DNA from: Melioribacteraceae bacterium
GTDB taxonomy: Bacteria > Bacteroidota > Ignavibacteria > Ignavibacteriales > Melioribacteraceae
DNA length: 7,250 nucleotides
NCBI GenBank assembly: GCA_026987055.1
Contig: JALSNL010000418.1
Location: forward strand, 1 to 7,250
Direction: 5' to 3'
In this document: positions 5,027-7,250 of the stretch, piece after piece
Numbering within the stretch: position 1 is the stretch's first letter
Layout of the letters: the number at the start of each line of letters is the position of its first letter
Translations under genes and position numbers: made by a program
Notes under the pieces: model-generated
Databases searched by the model: none
What the model was told of the DNA's origin: nothing
What the model saw: only the letters and a program-made list of their open reading frames with translations

Positions 5027-6628
5027 TTAAAATCGTGTAGTTAGGTTTAAGTATATATTAGAATAGCTTTCTTTATCTTTAAATGTACCTTCAAAGCTTA
5101 TCAAAAAACTAAACATTCGCGAAAACCGAATAGACAAATCTGCAGAAACAATATCTTGAAGAAGATTTTTTCCGGAAACGTTAAACTTATAATTAACATT
5201 TCTGTAATTTAATGAGGTATTTAAAATACCATTAAAAAAATATTTACTTAAACGAAAACCTAAAACATCTCCATTTAAATAATTTGTACTTAAATTTATA
5301 TAACTTATGCTTGTGGATACTTTTAGATAAGGAATTCTTGAATGTGTGAGTGATGCCCCAAAATTTCTTGTAGGTTTAATATCTTTATCTCTAAATCTAT
5401 AACCCGAATATACACTTGCAAAAACATAGTTTATTGGTCTAAAATTTATTCTTAACCTAAAACCCTGACGTAATGCTTCATCTAAAAGACGGTATGCATA
5501 ATTTTTAAATGTTTCATAATAAATTACATTTTTTCTTGCATCATACGATGCACTTAATGAAAGCCATCTGTATGGGGAATATCTAGTTGAAAAATAAAGA
5601 CTGGTTAATCTCAATGAATTTATATTTTTCCCGCTTATTTTTTCAAACAAATCAAGTTCGGATGAAAAAAAGAAACTTACTTTTTTAATAATGTTATTAC
5701 TGTGTTGAAAATAAAGAAATCTTCTATCGGTAGTATTATTATTCATTTGTTGAAATACCGATAATGTATTTTGCATAACTCCACGCCCAACAGAATCATC
5801 ACGACTGGCATAAATACCGGTTTGGAAAAGCTTTATATTAAATCCGTAATCACTAAAATTTGGTCTGGAGCCAACAACCACACCAAGATTAAAATTATTT
5901 ATTTTCGTTTCAAATTGTATTCCGTCAATTGCACCTATATTGGAAATTTTATAATTTATTTTTCTTCCTATTGTTAATTTTGTTCTAGCATTAAATTCAT
6001 ATTTTCCGGCTAATTCATATACCTTAAACGAACGACTAAAGTTATCACTTAATAAATGCCATTGATCTGCTCTATATCTAAAAATAAAATAATTTGAAAA
6101 CGAAAATTTTGAACCATTTATTTTGTTTGCTTCTAATGAAAAAGAATATCTCCAATTTTGAAAATCCGTATAGTTTTTTATGTTTGATAAGTTAGAATAA
6201 CCGGAAAGACTAAAACGTCCGGTAATATTTTTTTTTCTTTTTACAAATCTGTTTTTTATTGTTTGGCTTTTTTTATTTTTTTTTGTCAGTTTTATTTTTT
6301 TTTCCTTGGCCTTTTTCTTCCGATCCTTTACCAATTTTGATTTTATAAATGCTGTAACTTTAGTTCCTTTTTTTATTTTAAATCCAATTATTTTACATGC
6401 AGTTGATTTGGAAGATTTGGATTTAACTATAAGTTTAGGAACAAGACTTTTTTTAATACCAATATATAATGTATCGTTTATACTTATTCCATCAGTTGAA
6501 GTAAATTTAACATAGGTAAATTGTGAAGAAATATAACTCACGTTACCAAATATCTTTTTCCCTGATTTCTGTGAAAACAGATTAATCGTTATAAAAAATA
6601 TTAATATAAATAAATGAATTTTTTTCAT
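5027..6628 (-). CDS. Outer-membrane beta-barrel protein with N-terminal soluble domain and Lys-rich linker
   Basis: A 533-residue protein. Residues 1-20 are a signal peptide (HLFILIFFITINLFSQ). Residues about 25-85 form a small beta-domain (GNVSYISSQFTYVKFTSTDG, INDTLYI, LVPKLIVKSKSSKSTACKI) of the kind found at the N-terminus of many uncharacterised Bacteroidota envelope proteins. Residues about 97-135 are an unusually Lys-rich linker. From about 136 onward, alternating aromatic/hydrophobic strands (e.g. RYSFSLEANK, WLSLSASYDARKNVIYY, FASVYSGYRFR) run to a C-terminal phenylalanine (LNLTTRF), the hallmark of outer-membrane barrels. Motifs that look family-like are GRKINYKISNIGAIDG, DRRFLYFQHSN and VIYYETFKNYAYRLLDEA. 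The gene starts 34 bases after the multiheme cytochrome stop, on the same strand, so the two are probably cotranscribed. No strong Shine-Dalgarno sequence is visible; AGGA lies 13 bases upstream. It could be a porin that sheathes or anchors the cytochrome, but no homologue with that role can be named. Confidence 0.8.
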   Translation of the reverse strand: MKKIHLFILIFFITINLFSQKSGKKIFGNVSYISSQFTYVKFTSTDGISINDTLYIGIKKSLVPKLIVKSKSSKSTACKIIGFKIKKGTKVTAFIKSKLVKDRKKKAKEKKIKLTKKNKKSQTIKNRFVKRKKNITGRFSLSGYSNLSNIKNYTDFQNWRYSFSLEANKINGSKFSFSNYFIFRYRADQWHLLSDNFSRSFKVYELAGKYEFNARTKLTIGRKINYKISNIGAIDGIQFETKINNFNLGVVVGSRPNFSDYGFNIKLFQTGIYASRDDSVGRGVMQNTLSVFQQMNNNTTDRRFLYFQHSNNIIKKVSFFFSSELDLFEKISGKNINSLRLTSLYFSTRYSPYRWLSLSASYDARKNVIYYETFKNYAYRLLDEALRQGFRLRINFRPINYVFASVYSGYRFRDKDIKPTRNFGASLTHSRIPYLKVSTSISYINLSTNYLNGDVLGFRLSKYFFNGILNTSLNYRNVNYKFNVSGKNLLQDIVSADLSIRFSRMFSFLISFEGTFKDKESYSNIYLNLTTRF

Positions 6629-6662
6629 GAAATAAGGAATTTCCTATAATTTCTTGATTTTG

Positions 6663-7250
6663 TTATTCTGATCCATTAGGATGACAACTTAAACATGCAG
6701 AACTCACATAAGAATATCCACTTACCTCTTTATGTTCATCATCCATTTTTGATTGCCTGTGCTCATGACAGTTTAAACAAGAAAACTGAGAATAATCATT
6801 TGAGTTAGTGTGGCAATCACTGCAATTATTCCACTCACCTCGATGTTTACCGGAGTAGATTGGAAAATATTGCCCATCATGATCAAATGTTGCAGGAGTC
6901 CAACCCTTTGTTGTATGACAATCTTCACATTGTGTACCAAATCCCGAGGCTTGATGATTTGGATTTGTTGTATTATTATAGTTCGTTATGTGGCACGCAT
7001 CGCAATTAGTTGGAGTTCCGGAATATCCGTTTGTATGACAACTTGCACAATCCACTGTTGTGTGTGAACCTGTTAATGGAAATTGTGTATTTGAATGGTC
7101 AAATGTTGCTTGTTTCCAATCTGTTGTGTTATGGCATTGTTGACATTCCTTAGGATAATTTTGAGCCGTATGTTCCGGTGCAGATGCATAATTAGACGAA
7201 TGACAACTGTAACAATCCGAACTTGCATTTGAGGTATTTCCAGAATGACA
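6663..7250 (-). CDS. Multiheme c-type cytochrome, C-terminal part (5' end beyond window)
   Basis: 195 residues, open to the window edge. The visible frame holds eight complete CXXCH haem-binding motifs (CYSCH, CQQCH, CASCH, CDACH, CEDCH, CSDCH, CLNCH, CLSCH) and the CH of a ninth cut by the edge. Such proteins are exported, haem-loaded by the c-type maturation machinery, and act in periplasmic or extracellular electron transfer. Eight further histidines (visible residues 27, 52, 63, 99, 124, 136, 164, 173) suit bis-His ligation. The only methionine is at 169. The sequence is built from a three-haem repeat of about 72 residues. It ends at CLSCHPNGSE with no membrane anchor or sorting domain. 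A GTG at 7053-7055 could be mistaken for a start, but haem motifs continue in frame upstream. The barrel gene follows 34 bases downstream. Redox partner and location are not determined by the visible sequence. Confidence 0.93.
   Translation of the reverse strand, partial: CHSGNTSNASSDCYSCHSSNYASAPEHTAQNYPKECQQCHNTTDWKQATFDHSNTQFPLTGSHTTVDCASCHTNGYSGTPTNCDACHITNYNNTTNPNHQASGFGTQCEDCHTTKGWTPATFDHDGQYFPIYSGKHRGEWNNCSDCHTNSNDYSQFSCLNCHEHRQSKMDDEHKEVSGYSYVSSACLSCHPNGSE
6696..7145 (-). repeat. Tandem three-haem protein repeat within the cytochrome
   Basis: Two in-register units. Unit A spans visible residues 36-107 and unit B residues 108-185. Each has CXXCH, then W and ATFDH, then FP-x-x-x/T-G-x-H, then two closely spaced CXXCH motifs. 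Motif starts fall at 36/68/83 and 108/143/158, so the period is 72-75 residues. The motifs at the window edge (about -2 and 13) fit the end of a further unit, and CLSCH at 186 fits the start of another, truncated one. Confidence 0.8.

Noticed and set aside
7053..7055. GTG start for a 130-residue cytochrome
   Set aside because: The frame continues upstream to the window edge with in-frame CXXCH motifs and the same repeat. The real start is outside.

Overview
The window is about 7 kb of AT-rich bacterial DNA. It probably comes from an Ignavibacteria-like member of the Bacteroidota/Chlorobi group. Four signs point there. (1) A secreted enzyme ends in a type IX secretion (T9SS) sorting domain of the 'YQNYPNPFNPSTTIKYTIP' type, which is very common in Ignavibacteria and related phyla. 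(2) Upstream regions carry TAnnTTTG boxes, the -7 element of Bacteroidota promoters. (3) There is a small basic protein that resembles DUF4295, a Bacteroidota-associated family. (4) A multiheme c-type cytochrome sits next to an outer-membrane protein. Two genes have good Shine-Dalgarno sequences, which is unusual for core Bacteroidia and fits a deeper-branching lineage. The placement is an inference; no rRNA gene is present.

Layout. 1-1014 (+): C-terminal half of a tail-specific protease (prc/tsp), cut by the window start. 1045-1328 (+): a self-contained one-gene unit made of promoter, 54-aa DUF4295-like protein and strong intrinsic terminator. 1385-2542 (+): promoter box and complete prfA (release factor 1). 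2556-2813 (-): a small two-helix membrane protein, convergent with prfA. 2814-3110: divergent intergenic region with an 8-bp inverted repeat. 3111-4994 (+): a five-part secreted zinc carboxypeptidase (signal peptide, M14 N-domain, M14D-like catalytic domain, golvesin/xanthan-lyase-like domain, T9SS sorting domain). Its sorting domain is interrupted in frame by a GC-rich palindromic element. 5027-6628 (-): an outer-membrane beta-barrel candidate. 6663-7250 (-): C-terminal part of a multiheme cytochrome c, cut by the window end and lying just upstream of the barrel gene in the same operon.

How the genes work together. The left half is housekeeping (periplasmic proteolysis, translation). The right half is cell-envelope and surface biology: an exported peptidase for surface display or release, and a cytochrome-barrel pair that could form an electron conduit across the outer membrane. 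No CRISPR array, tRNA, rRNA, transposase or prophage gene is visible. The most unusual items are the palindromic insertion inside the sorting domain, the replaced Asn-Arg substrate-binding pair in the carboxypeptidase, and the exact bis-histidine bookkeeping of the repeated cytochrome.
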